Source: Candidatus Cloacimonadota bacterium (lineage in GTDB: Bacteria; Cloacimonadota; Cloacimonadia; Cloacimonadales; Cloacimonadaceae). From it: a stretch of 44,115 bases of DNA. The stretch spans positions 1 through 44,115 of the forward strand of contig JAQUJJ010000015.1 of NCBI GenBank assembly GCA_028681035.1, written 5' to 3'. The notes under the pieces are model-generated. The model was not told where the DNA came from. It saw only the letters and a list, made by a program, of their open reading frames with translations, and searched no databases. The number at the start of each line of letters is the position of its first letter. Position 1 is the first letter of the stretch. A program made the translations under genes and the position numbers. Shown one piece after another: positions 9,294-17,145 of the stretch.

Positions 9294-11267
9294 CTATATT
9301 AACGCGCGTGGCGGTTTCTTCAATAACCAGTTACCCTGCTCCATGGGCAGTTTCTCACCTTGTTTTTTAAATTCAGGCCAGTCTGGTGGTTTCTTTTTGT
9401 ACATGCGAGTATCGTAATTATAGTTCTTCCTATATCCTACCTGGTCTGTTGAAGCTGCACCCGGGAAATGACGCGTTTGCAAAGTAACAGAAACATTAGG
9501 ATTCTGATACAAGGGGATAGTAGTAGCTATTGCAGGAGATGTAGAACCTCCGCATTTATCCACTGGCGGATTCCACACACCCGCAGTGTTGGGATTATCG
9601 GCATCCACATGGTTTCTGCGCACAAAGCCACGACGGCGTTGGTTCACACCGCCCCAGATGTTAATTGTCCCTCTCATCAAATAGGGATTTTTCTCGGGCC
9701 AAAGTGGATTGTACCACGGATAATCCAGCCAAGCAGGCCAGCGTTGGCTGGTAGTTTGTGGCCATTTATTACGATGCAGATCTATCCAAGTGAAAAGTGT
9801 CGGAACAGGTCCCGTAGGAGTAGGTATATTGATACGTTGAGGCGGGATTGAACCATGAGGATGTTGGTATTCGAAAGTAAAAACTCCATCTTTAAATGGG
9901 TTTCCGCGTCCATCACCTAAAGCTGCCATAGCTGCGTAAATCCATACCCCGCCACCTGCTGGCTCTAAAAAATCGGTATCCGCACCCATATTTGTATGAA
10001 TGCGAAGGCTGTCTGCGGGATTCATGTAACCGTATTTTAAAACTATAGATTTCTCTGATATCAAACCTACCATATCGTACTTATTGGTTAAGGGGCTAGC
10101 CCCAATGGCTGTGTTCTGAAGTTTAATATCCCCAAGGATAAATAAAGTATCAGCAGCTCCCCAAGTTTGCATCCCCTCAAAAACACCGCTAATCCATAAT
10201 TTGTTATTAACAAAATTTGATTTACCCCTGCTTGTCCCTCCCTCCATAGAGGTCCACACTGTATCAGTAACCGTAAATAAGTTCCTGTAGCTTGGCAGAA
10301 CGGGTGTTCCATCAGGATTAGTTGTTCCAAAGGGATAATTTGGCCACACATCTGCATATTCTCGGCGAGGTAGTTGTATTTTCCCCCACGAAACTTGATA
10401 GCTTGAACCAATACATTTAATCATGACGATGTTATTGGGATCATAGCTATCGGGTCCCACTCGATTTCCGTTTACACGTACATCTGCCATCTGGGTGGGA
10501 TACTCATAATTCTGATAGTTTTCTATTAGCCCGCCCGGAAAAACTACATCCTCAGGATAATCATCCCCACCAGCAGGATATACTTTTACCGTTCCACTAG
10601 TAGTTACCAGCGATTCAAACAGAGGCCAGCCGCTCGGATTGCCACTTGTGTGCCTTATCCATATATCCGTGTTACTATGCACTGGTCCATCAAAATAGTC
10701 TTTCCCATCAAAGCGAACTGGGTTGCCATAAGGGTCTTGCTCATTGTCAGTAAAATACATGAAGATAGGTCCTGTGCCTTGGAACACCTGCAATTCACTA
10801 TATTTGCGTACTATGGATTTATTGTTGCTAAAATAGGCAACCTGTCCAATTCCTGTTTTAGTTTCTATAAGTGATTGCACCAAATATTCTGTCTCGCTTG
10901 CACCCGTAGATCCCGTATTATCACCTACTTGGTAACCTTCAGATTGCGAGATTATTTTGGATATTTTAGATTGCATAGAGTAGGTTTTAGCAAAATGGCT
11001 GCCAGAAATTGCTATGCTTCTCAAGGGTGTACGCAGCCCTGCCCCTAAAGAGGGGTTAATCTTAGCTGCATATTCCAAAAAGGATTGACCCCGCAACGTT
11101 TCTGCTCTAAGAAAATGCAGACTCTGAATACTTTCAAGCTCAGCTTGTGCTGCAATTGTATCCCGTAAACTCATACTAGATATACTTAGCCCGCTCATTG
11201 CCGCTATTACCACCAGCAACATCGCCAGAGCTATGTTGCCAGATTGGTCTTTCAAAATATTCTTCAC
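9294..11267 (-). CDS. PilX-like pilus assembly protein with a large C-terminal domain
   Basis: The protein has 657 residues. The N-terminus (MKNILKDQSGNIALAMLLVV, then IAAMSGLSISSMSL) has a Gly followed by a hydrophobic helix, as in PilX/GspK-type minor pilins, but lacks the conserved Glu at position +5. The remaining roughly 600 residues are unlike a pilin globular domain: they are rich in Gly, Asn, Trp and Tyr (NYPFGTTNPDGTPVLPSYRN) and predicted to be beta-rich. A region near 185-240 (FDGKDYFDGPVHSNTDIWIR) resembles proteins annotated DUF4900 in FCB genomes; that is from memory and not searched. It overlaps the preceding prepilin gene by 4 bp (ATGA). It may be a pilus-tip or surface protein. 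The function is inferred from operon position only. Confidence 0.7.
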   Translation of the reverse strand: MKNILKDQSGNIALAMLLVVIAAMSGLSISSMSLRDTIAAQAELESIQSLHFLRAETLRGQSFLEYAAKINPSLGAGLRTPLRSIAISGSHFAKTYSMQSKISKIISQSEGYQVGDNTGSTGASETEYLVQSLIETKTGIGQVAYFSNNKSIVRKYSELQVFQGTGPIFMYFTDNEQDPYGNPVRFDGKDYFDGPVHSNTDIWIRHTSGNPSGWPLFESLVTTSGTVKVYPAGGDDYPEDVVFPGGLIENYQNYEYPTQMADVRVNGNRVGPDSYDPNNIVMIKCIGSSYQVSWGKIQLPRREYADVWPNYPFGTTNPDGTPVLPSYRNLFTVTDTVWTSMEGGTSRGKSNFVNNKLWISGVFEGMQTWGAADTLFILGDIKLQNTAIGASPLTNKYDMVGLISEKSIVLKYGYMNPADSLRIHTNMGADTDFLEPAGGGVWIYAAMAALGDGRGNPFKDGVFTFEYQHPHGSIPPQRINIPTPTGPVPTLFTWIDLHRNKWPQTTSQRWPAWLDYPWYNPLWPEKNPYLMRGTINIWGGVNQRRRGFVRRNHVDADNPNTAGVWNPPVDKCGGSTSPAIATTIPLYQNPNVSVTLQTRHFPGAASTDQVGYRKNYNYDTRMYKKKPPDWPEFKKQGEKLPMEQGNWLLKKPPRALI

Positions 11268-11938
11268 GGTACCTCCGGTGTTCTAGACATGTTTTTGGTC
11301 GCCATCACCGTATGGAAATGGACATAACTGAATTTGTTCTTCGCAGTTTTTACTTTTGCTTTCAAATCTACATTCACAACGCAAAGGGGTTCGCCAATTA
11401 TATTATCGAAAAGTACATTGTAGGCATTAGCGTCACTAATTTTGAAACTTTCAATTATCACATTATCTGTTTCACTACGTTTGGGAAACATATAAGCTGG
11501 GGTGTTTACTTGAACTCCGTTAAACATATAATTAACACGTATCACTTTGTCTTGCAGGTAAAAGTGCATGAAATCATGGGGATACTCTTCTTTTAGCGGG
11601 GGTGATATTCTAATTCCATTCCCCGTACCTGCTTCGTTTGTTCTGCCGGTTATCGTTATCGCCTTGGCATTTATAATTCCATTAAACTGAATGTGATTAC
11701 CTGAGCCAACATTGTAACCATTTTTCAAGTAATTTAAGAATTCCATGGCATCTTTTTGCAGCTCCACATACGCATTGATTTCTTGATACTTGGCAAAAAA
11801 TACGCTAAGTCCCACACCAGCAATCACAATCAGCAATGTAGATATTATCATTACAGTGATTAGCTCGACAAGGGTGAATCCCTTAGAGCTGCGTAACAAG
11901 CCAATACATGAGGTGCGGGATCGATGCAATTGCTTCAT
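11264..11938 (-). CDS. Minor pilin / pseudopilin with type III signal (PilW/PilV-like)
   Basis: The protein has 224 residues. The prepilin peptidase site is SSKG/FTLVELITVMIIST at about residue 20, with the conserved Glu at +5 and a hydrophobic helix after it. The C-terminal part is a beta-rich globular domain without visible disulfide cysteines near the end. The leader is longer than usual (20 residues). It overlaps both neighbours by 4 bp (ATGA type), so it is translationally coupled to the other prepilin and to the PilX-like gene. This fits a minor-pilin priming set. Confidence 0.85.
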   Translation of the reverse strand: MKQLHRSRTSCIGLLRSSKGFTLVELITVMIISTLLIVIAGVGLSVFFAKYQEINAYVELQKDAMEFLNYLKNGYNVGSGNHIQFNGIINAKAITITGRTNEAGTGNGIRISPPLKEEYPHDFMHFYLQDKVIRVNYMFNGVQVNTPAYMFPKRSETDNVIIESFKISDANAYNVLFDNIIGEPLCVVNVDLKAKVKTAKNKFSYVHFHTVMATKNMSRTPEVP

Positions 11939-12489
11939 GGATTCACCTTTCCTTCCACGTCATAGAAATCCTCACGTAATGTTACTTTGTTTCTTTTCTT
12001 GGAGATTGGGTCAACCCAAACAACATCCACAATTAGATAAAAGTAAGGGTATATTTTAGAAACGTTATACTCAACATCTTCTTTCACGGATACGGTTACG
12101 CTGCCTTTTACCACATCATCAGTAATGTCGTCTATGAATACTTCTTTGCCTGTGAAGGGCATAAAGCGCCCAGTTTTCATGAATATTGTGTATTGCTTTT
12201 CAATTTCGCCTGAAGCTATAAAGGTAGCAACCCGATGTCTGTAGTTTAACCGCGTTTGCTTGTCTGCATAGATAACCCCTGTATAGATAGTCGCTACCAT
12301 TGCAGCCAGAACCACGGTTAACACCATTGCTTCGATCAGCGTGTAGCCTCGCTGGTTTCTAAGCAAGCCAAGAAATTGGCTTGCTTTACGCGACTGAACA
12401 GCACCATCAGGAGTGCAGAGCGGAACTGATACATCTTGTGCAGTTACGCCCGTATATTTACCTTTCTGCTTTAAGCTATTTAACTTCAT
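11935..12489 (-). CDS. Prepilin-like protein with an unusually long leader
   Basis: The protein has 184 residues. The class III signal is RNQRG/YTLIEAMVLTVV, with Glu at +5 and a hydrophobic helix. With the annotated ATG, 48 residues precede the cleavage glycine, far more than the 6-25 typical of prepilins. No Shine-Dalgarno is obvious before that ATG, so a later non-ATG start is possible (a TTG codon lies about six residues before the cleavage Gly). The globular part (KEVFIDDITDDVVKGSVTVS) is small and beta-rich. It lies 2 bp after the pilT stop. It is probably a minor pilin. Confidence 0.78.
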   Translation of the reverse strand: MKLNSLKQKGKYTGVTAQDVSVPLCTPDGAVQSRKASQFLGLLRNQRGYTLIEAMVLTVVLAAMVATIYTGVIYADKQTRLNYRHRVATFIASGEIEKQYTIFMKTGRFMPFTGKEVFIDDITDDVVKGSVTVSVKEDVEYNVSKIYPYFYLIVDVVWVDPISKKRNKVTLREDFYDVEGKVNP

Positions 12490-12491
12490 TA

Positions 12492-13547
12492 CTAAAAACC
12501 GGCTCCAGTAGCAAACTGCTTGGGATTTTCGGCAAATTCCTCAGCAACCGTACGTTCGATAAGATTGTTCATTACCAAGTTGTACAGAGATTGGTCTCTG
12601 GTTTGCATCCCTTCTTTGGTGCTAGCTTGAATAACTGAAGGTATCTGATACGTTTTTTCTTCACGAATCAAGTTTCTCACAGCTACGTTGGCTATCATTA
12701 TTTCTACTGATGGCACACGTCCCTTGCCGTCTTTTGTAGGCAACAAGGTCTGGGCTATCACGGCTTCTAACGATTCAGAAAGCATCGATCGCACTTGTTG
12801 TTGTTGTTCTTTGGGAAACATGTCAATAATACGATCTATAGATTTTGTACAGCTTCCTGTGTGCAAAGTGGCAAAAACAAGGTGTCCTGTTTCGGCGGCT
12901 GTCAACGCAAGTGACACTGTTTCCAAATCACGCATTTCTCCCACGAGGATCACATCCGGGTCTTCACGCAAAGCACTTCGCAGAGCAGCAGTAAAGCTCC
13001 AAGTATCGTGCCCCAATTCTCGTTGATTCACCAAGCTGTTTTTACTGCGGTGAACAAATTCGATGGGGTCTTCAACCGTTATTATATGACAGTGACGATT
13101 TTCGTTAACAGAATCAATCATTGTTGCCAGCGTGGTAGATTTACCACTACCGGTGGGACCTGTTACAAGAATCAAGCCCTTTTCTTTCATTGTCAACCGT
13201 TTTAAAATTTCCGGCAAGTGCAGTTCGTCATAAGATTTTATCTCATTGGGAATCACACGGAAAGCACATGATATGCCATTAATCTGGTGAAACGCATTAA
13301 CACGGAAACGAACATCATTGCTTAGTTTCGTGGAAAAGTCAATTTCCAGATGCTTTTTAAACAATTCTTGTTGCGATTCATTCATCACACCGAAAACAAG
13401 GATTTCTACCTCTTCCACAGTAAGAATAGGAAGGTTTAGTCTCTTCATGCGTCCGTTGACTCGCACCATGGGGTGCGAGCCGGCAGCAATATGAAGGTCA
13501 GATGCTCCCGCCTCGGCGGTAAAGCGCAAAAGTTCATGGATTGTCAA
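12492..13547 (-). CDS. pilT: Pilus retraction ATPase PilT
   Basis: The protein has 351 residues, typical for PilT. An N-terminal PAS-like domain (ELLRFTAEAGASDLHIAAGS) is followed by the RecA-like core, with Walker A GPTGSGKST at 130-138, Asp box TVEDPIEF, Walker B region REDPDVILVGEMRD and His box HLVFATLHT. The PilT-specific motif RNLIRE is near 289-294, which separates it from PilB and from PilU-like proteins. No tetracysteine is present, as expected. The start is a TTG at 13547 with AGGAGG 8 nt upstream. It depolymerises the pilus for twitching or DNA uptake. It directly follows the major pilin gene. Confidence 0.95.
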   Translation of the reverse strand: MTIHELLRFTAEAGASDLHIAAGSHPMVRVNGRMKRLNLPILTVEEVEILVFGVMNESQQELFKKHLEIDFSTKLSNDVRFRVNAFHQINGISCAFRVIPNEIKSYDELHLPEILKRLTMKEKGLILVTGPTGSGKSTTLATMIDSVNENRHCHIITVEDPIEFVHRSKNSLVNQRELGHDTWSFTAALRSALREDPDVILVGEMRDLETVSLALTAAETGHLVFATLHTGSCTKSIDRIIDMFPKEQQQQVRSMLSESLEAVIAQTLLPTKDGKGRVPSVEIMIANVAVRNLIREEKTYQIPSVIQASTKEGMQTRDQSLYNLVMNNLIERTVAEEFAENPKQFATGAGF

Positions 13548-13564
13548 TTTACCATCCTCCTGGA

Positions 13565-14002
13565 TTAGTCGCTTTCAGTTCCTCCGGATTCCGGGTTTGT
13601 CCAAGTGTCAATACCATAGCCATGGAATTTAGCATCAGCAACGTCATACCAAACCTGCTTGCCTTCACCACCGGCAAAATCTTGAGTGGAAGTAGCAACA
13701 TATTTCTTGGGAGGTGAACCAATAACTTCAAACTTCCAGTTTTTGTTGGTACTTTCACCTAAACGAGCTTCTTTTTGGGCTTGTTCAAGGCTAAAACCAT
13801 CGGTGGAACCATTGGTTTGCATATAAACGTCGTAAGTTTTACGCAAGGTGCTGATTGCAGTTTGAGCTTCTGTGCTGCGGGATTTTTCCACATAACGCAG
13901 ATAACGTGGCACTGCCAAAGCAGCCAGAATGGCTACGATAATAACCACCACCAAGACTTCGATAAGGGTGAAACCCTTCTGGTTATTCAGTTTCCTGAGC
14001 AT
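13565..14002 (-). CDS. pilA: Major type IV pilin PilA
   Basis: I take the ATG at 14002 because AGGAGG stands 6 nt upstream and the product then has a standard 10-residue leader, MLRKLNNQKG/FTLIEVLVVV, with Glu at +5. Starting further upstream would add an unlikely 39-residue leader. The 145-residue prepilin has the N-terminal helix and a short globular domain ending with SGGTESD. It lacks the C-terminal disulfide loop of Neisseria or Pseudomonas pilins, so it resembles the small pseudopilin-like or Geobacter-type pilins. It is the first gene of the operon, directly behind a -24/-12 promoter at 14044-14061, consistent with high expression. Confidence 0.92.
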   Translation of the reverse strand: MLRKLNNQKGFTLIEVLVVVIIVAILAALAVPRYLRYVEKSRSTEAQTAISTLRKTYDVYMQTNGSTDGFSLEQAQKEARLGESTNKNWKFEVIGSPPKKYVATSTQDFAGGEGKQVWYDVADAKFHGYGIDTWTNPESGGTESD

Positions 14003-14040
14003 TTGTATCCTCCTAAGGGATATTTTTTCGTTACTTTTTA

Positions 14041-14059
14041 GGTATGCACGATGCGTACC
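14041..14059. promoter_or_regulatory. Palindrome overlapping the pilA -24/-12 element
   Basis: GGTATGCA-CGA-TGCGTACC is an 8-bp inverted repeat with one mismatch and a 3-nt centre. Because of the symmetry, the plus strand also shows GG-N10-GC. The site could be an operator or could fire sigma-54 in both directions between pilA and the divergent isomerase gene. Confidence 0.4.
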
Positions 14060-14061
14060 AA
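14044..14061 (-). promoter_or_regulatory. Sigma-54 (-24/-12) promoter of the pilus operon
   Basis: The minus strand reads TTGGTACGCATCGTGCAT. GG and GC are exactly 10 nt apart and the match to TTGGCACG-N4-TTGCAT is good. The predicted transcription start is near 14034, about 31 nt before the pilA ATG, and the AGGAGG site is inside that leader. pilA genes are commonly under RpoN control, which supports the call. Confidence 0.68.
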
Positions 14062-14123
14062 TCTTTGATGAAATCTTTAGTTTTGCTTGTTTTTTACAAA
14101 AGTCTTGACGTCTTATCATTATT

Positions 14124-14133
14124 CACAATTGTG
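14124..14133. promoter_or_regulatory. Perfect palindrome CACAATTGTG, possible upstream activator site
   Basis: This is a 10-bp perfect palindrome about 65 bp upstream of the pilA -24 element, a usual distance for an activator of sigma-54. It could equally serve the divergent plus-strand gene at 14174. No second copy was seen nearby. Confidence 0.3.
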
Positions 14134-14173
14134 GGAACAAATTCAGAACATGCAAATTTTAAGGAGCATAGAC

Positions 14174-16207
14174 ATGTCAAAAACCCTTCTTTTCAGCTTA
14201 GGGCTGATATTCTTGATGGCTTGCCTCTCATTAATGGCAGCCGATCCGCTTCCCGTGAAAGTAACAACTGATAAAAGTGTAAATGATACCGACGTATGGG
14301 CGGAATATGATGGTGGCGTGATTTTGCGTAAAGATATAGATGCCAAAATATCTAAGCTCCCCCCCACTTATCAACCTCGTTATCGCACCGTTGATGGGCA
14401 GATTGAAGTGTTAAACATCACCGCTACCGAAGATGTGTTTTATCAGAAAGCCCTACAAATGGGTTTAGATAAAGATGCAAGCGTTTTAGAGAGCATTAAT
14501 GGGGTAGAAAAACGCTATCTTATTCAGGAGTATTACAAACGCAATGTGTCTGAACTTGTAACCTTAACTGATGCCGATTTGCACGGCTATTATGAGCAAA
14601 ACCTCGCCTCTTTTTACCTGAGTCCTTATCTTACTATAGAATACATTCAGGTTACCGATGAAGCTGAAGGCTTGAAAGCATTGGCAGAAATGAAGAAAGG
14701 CACTACTCTCGCTGAAGTGTCCAATAAATACAATCAAAACACCTACGCCAAGGGATTAAAAGGCATAATAAAAAACATCCGCATGAACGGAAACATCCCC
14801 GGAGTGGGAAATGATGCCGAACTTGAAGTGATGATTGGAAAAAGCGATCCCGCTGCCAGCACATATACAGGACCCGTCCAAACAGAAACGGGCTGGCACA
14901 TCTTCCGCGTTACAGAATCTATCCCTGGACGCCAAAAAACATATGATGAAGTGGTGCCAGAGCTTGAGCAGCGTTATCGTCCCACCAAAGAACGAAGCAT
15001 GCTGGATGCCATGATTGAATCCCTAAAAGCTAAATATAATGTAACCGTAGATAACGATCTCGCTGCCATGATGGATATTAAGGAAAGAGCAAATAACGAT
15101 TCCATCCTCGTCAAGCTTGTTATCAACTCTTCAAATCCAGCTTTGCAGATAAGCGTGAAACAGCTATTAGAAACTTTCGATAAAATACCCGCCCAGGAAC
15201 AGATTTTCATTACCAAGGGTGGTGGAGCGCAGCAACTTGTAGAACAAGAGCTGATGCAAAACATAATCTACATCGAAGCTCAGGCAAATAATTATAGCCA
15301 GTACCTTTCTGACAATTCGGATATCATAGCTATGCGTCGCTCCTATTTGCTACGCAAAGCTTATGAGCTGTTGGTTGTAAACACTGTAACCGTTAGCAAA
15401 GATGATATCCAAGCACGTTATGAAAAAGATATCGACCAATACTCCACCCCCGGTTACCGCTCCATAGAAGCTATGTTCTTCGATTCCAAGAAAACTGCCG
15501 ACCGTGCATGGAGAAAATATAAACTGGCATACAAGAGTAAAAACGAAACGAAAATGAAAAGCATAATCAGCAAGTATTCAAAGCGTCCCGATACTGCGGT
15601 GCTGGACTATCAATACCAAAATGGCATAGTAACTGGCATAGGTCCCGATGCAGATTTTTCCAAAATGATTTGGGATAATCCTCTTGGCTATCTCAGCCCC
15701 GTTTTTACCTCTGCTAAGGGGGAATTTGTGTTCTTCAGAAGCATAAACGAAAGCCCCAAAACTTTTAAGCCACTTGCAGATAATGAAACTAAGATAGAAG
15801 CTGCGATAAAGAAAGAAAAAGAAAAAGCCAAGCAGGACGAGGTTACCGAGCAGCTATTTGTGGAATTCAATATGCGCAAATATCCAGAGCGCGTACAAAG
15901 CCAGCTTAGTGCCGATGAACTCTTTACCAATGCTGATGATGCCGCCAGACAGCGTAATTTTAAGGACGCCATCACTTTTTACGACCAGATTATTAAAAGC
16001 TATAAAAACAACTCCGATGACTATAAGGCATTCTTTATGAAGGCTTTTTTGATTGCAGAGGAAATGAAGAACAAAGATTTAGCGTTGCAGCTTTTCAAAG
16101 ATTTCCTTGTCCAGTATCCAACCGGAGATCTCAACGAATCTGCACAGTTTATGATTGATAGCCTGGAAGGTAATCTTCCTGTTATTATTGAAGAGATTGA
16201 AGAATAA
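14174..16207 (+). CDS. Secreted parvulin-type peptidyl-prolyl isomerase with TPR-like tail (SurA/PpiD-like)
   Basis: The ATG at 14174 has AAGGAG 7 nt upstream and gives a signal sequence (MSKTLLFSLGLIFLMACLSL). LMAC may be a weak lipobox; otherwise cleavage would follow LMAA. The product has 677 residues. Residues 40-130 form a SurA/PpiD-like helical N-domain (LRKDIDAKISKLP). Residues 150-252 form a parvulin domain (YIQV, TLAEVSNKYNQ, GPVQTETGWHIFRV). A second helical/isomerase-like region (about 320-560) lacks clear catalytic signatures. Residues 590-660 look like TPR helices (RQRNFKDAITFYDQIIKSYK). It probably folds periplasmic or outer-membrane proteins. It diverges from the pilus operon and might help the secretin or lipoprotein fold, but that is only positional. 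Confidence 0.85.
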   Translation: MSKTLLFSLGLIFLMACLSLMAADPLPVKVTTDKSVNDTDVWAEYDGGVILRKDIDAKISKLPPTYQPRYRTVDGQIEVLNITATEDVFYQKALQMGLDKDASVLESINGVEKRYLIQEYYKRNVSELVTLTDADLHGYYEQNLASFYLSPYLTIEYIQVTDEAEGLKALAEMKKGTTLAEVSNKYNQNTYAKGLKGIIKNIRMNGNIPGVGNDAELEVMIGKSDPAASTYTGPVQTETGWHIFRVTESIPGRQKTYDEVVPELEQRYRPTKERSMLDAMIESLKAKYNVTVDNDLAAMMDIKERANNDSILVKLVINSSNPALQISVKQLLETFDKIPAQEQIFITKGGGAQQLVEQELMQNIIYIEAQANNYSQYLSDNSDIIAMRRSYLLRKAYELLVVNTVTVSKDDIQARYEKDIDQYSTPGYRSIEAMFFDSKKTADRAWRKYKLAYKSKNETKMKSIISKYSKRPDTAVLDYQYQNGIVTGIGPDADFSKMIWDNPLGYLSPVFTSAKGEFVFFRSINESPKTFKPLADNETKIEAAIKKEKEKAKQDEVTEQLFVEFNMRKYPERVQSQLSADELFTNADDAARQRNFKDAITFYDQIIKSYKNNSDDYKAFFMKAFLIAEEMKNKDLALQLFKDFLVQYPTGDLNESAQFMIDSLEGNLPVIIEEIEE

Positions 16208-16232
16208 CTAATCTAACCCAATAAATCTATTA

Positions 16233-16268
16233 GGGTGATGTTAGGAGAAATCTTAACATCACCCTTTT
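16233..16268 (+). terminator. Rho-independent terminator of the isomerase gene
   Basis: An 11-bp perfect stem (GGGTGATGTTA/TAACATCACCC), extended by a G-U and a G-C pair, is followed by TTTT. It starts 26 nt after the stop codon. Confidence 0.85.
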
Positions 16269-16343
16269 CATATAAGCATAAAAGAGTTGGCTCAAGTTCA
16301 TTTATGGTGGGTAAGATAAATTGAGCTTCAAAAATACAAGACA

Positions 16344-16575
16344 GTAGTCCCGACGGGACGATAGGTATTAGCGACGGGTTTTAACCCGGCGAAGATAGAA
16401 CAAAAACACGTTTTAGTCCCAGCGGGACGACAGATGGTCTTATGTATATTTGGCGATATTTGTTGGCTATACAAAGACAGCTTTCGCCCCGATGGAGCTT
16501 TCCTTGGAATTATATGTTCATTAACGCCGGGTTAAAACCCGTCGCTATTATCTACCATCCCTAATGGGATTTAGG
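16344..16575. repeat. REP-like element with 23-bp inverted arms
   Basis: TAGTCCCGACGGGACG-type palindromes (16344 and again near 16415-16430) surround two inverted 23-bp arms at 16369-16391 and 16525-16547 that match perfectly. Each arm is itself nearly palindromic (CGACGGGTTTTAACCCGGCG). A further CCATCCCTAATGGGAT palindrome closes the element. It looks like a non-autonomous palindromic repeat; no transposase is near. Confidence 0.65.
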
Positions 16576-16759
16576 ATTTAGGCTGCTTGCTCTAAACGAG
16601 CTATAAAATGTTTCATTGATGCACTCACCCACTTTAAATGAACATGAGCCTCATATAACCATAAAAGAATCCACCGAGACGGATTTTCATATAGCAAACC
16701 TTGTAAACAAAACCGCTTCGGCGGTGAGCACTAGCGGCGAATGCTGTTACAGTAAGTGT

Positions 16760-16898
16760 GAAGTTGTTTGGGCTGATGTATTTTCGCTCTTAGCCATATT
16801 TTGTTCAGCCCAAAGGACTACGCCACCATCCATCGCTGTAGTCTTGCTACCCTATAATTCTAGGGATATCTGAGCACTTCTTTGGTAGCATCGAATCC
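16760..16898. repeat. Paired 62-nt hairpin element, copy 1
   Basis: The left half is 16760-16821 and the right half 16838-16898, in inverted orientation, with a 16-nt centre. The left stem pairs GTTTGGGCTGA with TCAGCCCAAAG. It ends with GGACTAC and the right half begins GTAGTC. The architecture is the same as at 20257, 26579 and 40410, but the stem bases differ while pairing is kept. Confidence 0.62.
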
Positions 16899-16930
16899 AG
16901 ACTCACTAATCTCACCAGCATGTCCACACC

Positions 16931-17013
16931 CTTGCTTGAATTGCCCTATCATTGCCCACCCATTGCCCATGTGGAGGGCAATGGGTGGGCAATGATAGGG
17001 CAATTCAAGCAAG
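16931..17013. repeat. Long perfect inverted repeat (38-bp arms, 7-nt loop)
   Basis: Arms 16931-16968 and 16976-17013 are perfectly complementary around the loop ATGTGGA. The left arm contains three ATTGCCC heptamers. A second, slightly diverged copy with the same loop is at 26436-26518. Confidence 0.9.
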
Positions 17014-17044
17014 ATTGGTTTAATAATCTGCTAGTAAAGCTAAA

Positions 17045-17079
17045 ATAGTAACGCCGGGCTGAAAACCCGGCGTTACTAT
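17045..17079 (-). terminator. Strong hairpin, likely terminator of the minus-strand sorting-domain gene
   Basis: A 14-bp perfect stem with core AGTAACGCCGGG/CCCGGCGTTACT and a 7-nt loop lies 66 nt past the stop of the gene ending at 17146. On the minus strand it is followed by the U-rich tail TTTTAGCTTT. The arms are also similar to the CGCCGGGTT arms of the REP-like element at 16344, so it may be a repeat reused as a terminator. Confidence 0.65.
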
Positions 17080-17145
17080 CAATGGTGGTGTGTTAAACTT
17101 CATCTATCACCAAGGCTTTCGCCGATAAATGAAGTAAAATCTCAT

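Larger units (their letters stand above)
16208..17145. other. Repeat-rich intergenic region, no convincing gene
   Basis: These 938 bp hold, in order, a terminator, a palindromic REP-like element (16344-16575), a paired hairpin element (16760-16898), a 38-bp perfect inverted repeat (16931-17013) and a terminator-like palindrome (17045-17079). The open frames here run through these repeats and are not supported as genes. Confidence 0.75.

Noticed and set aside
16616..16873. 85-codon plus-strand open frame
   Set aside because: It runs through hairpin copy 1 (from 16760), has no ribosome-binding site, and its translation resembles no protein.
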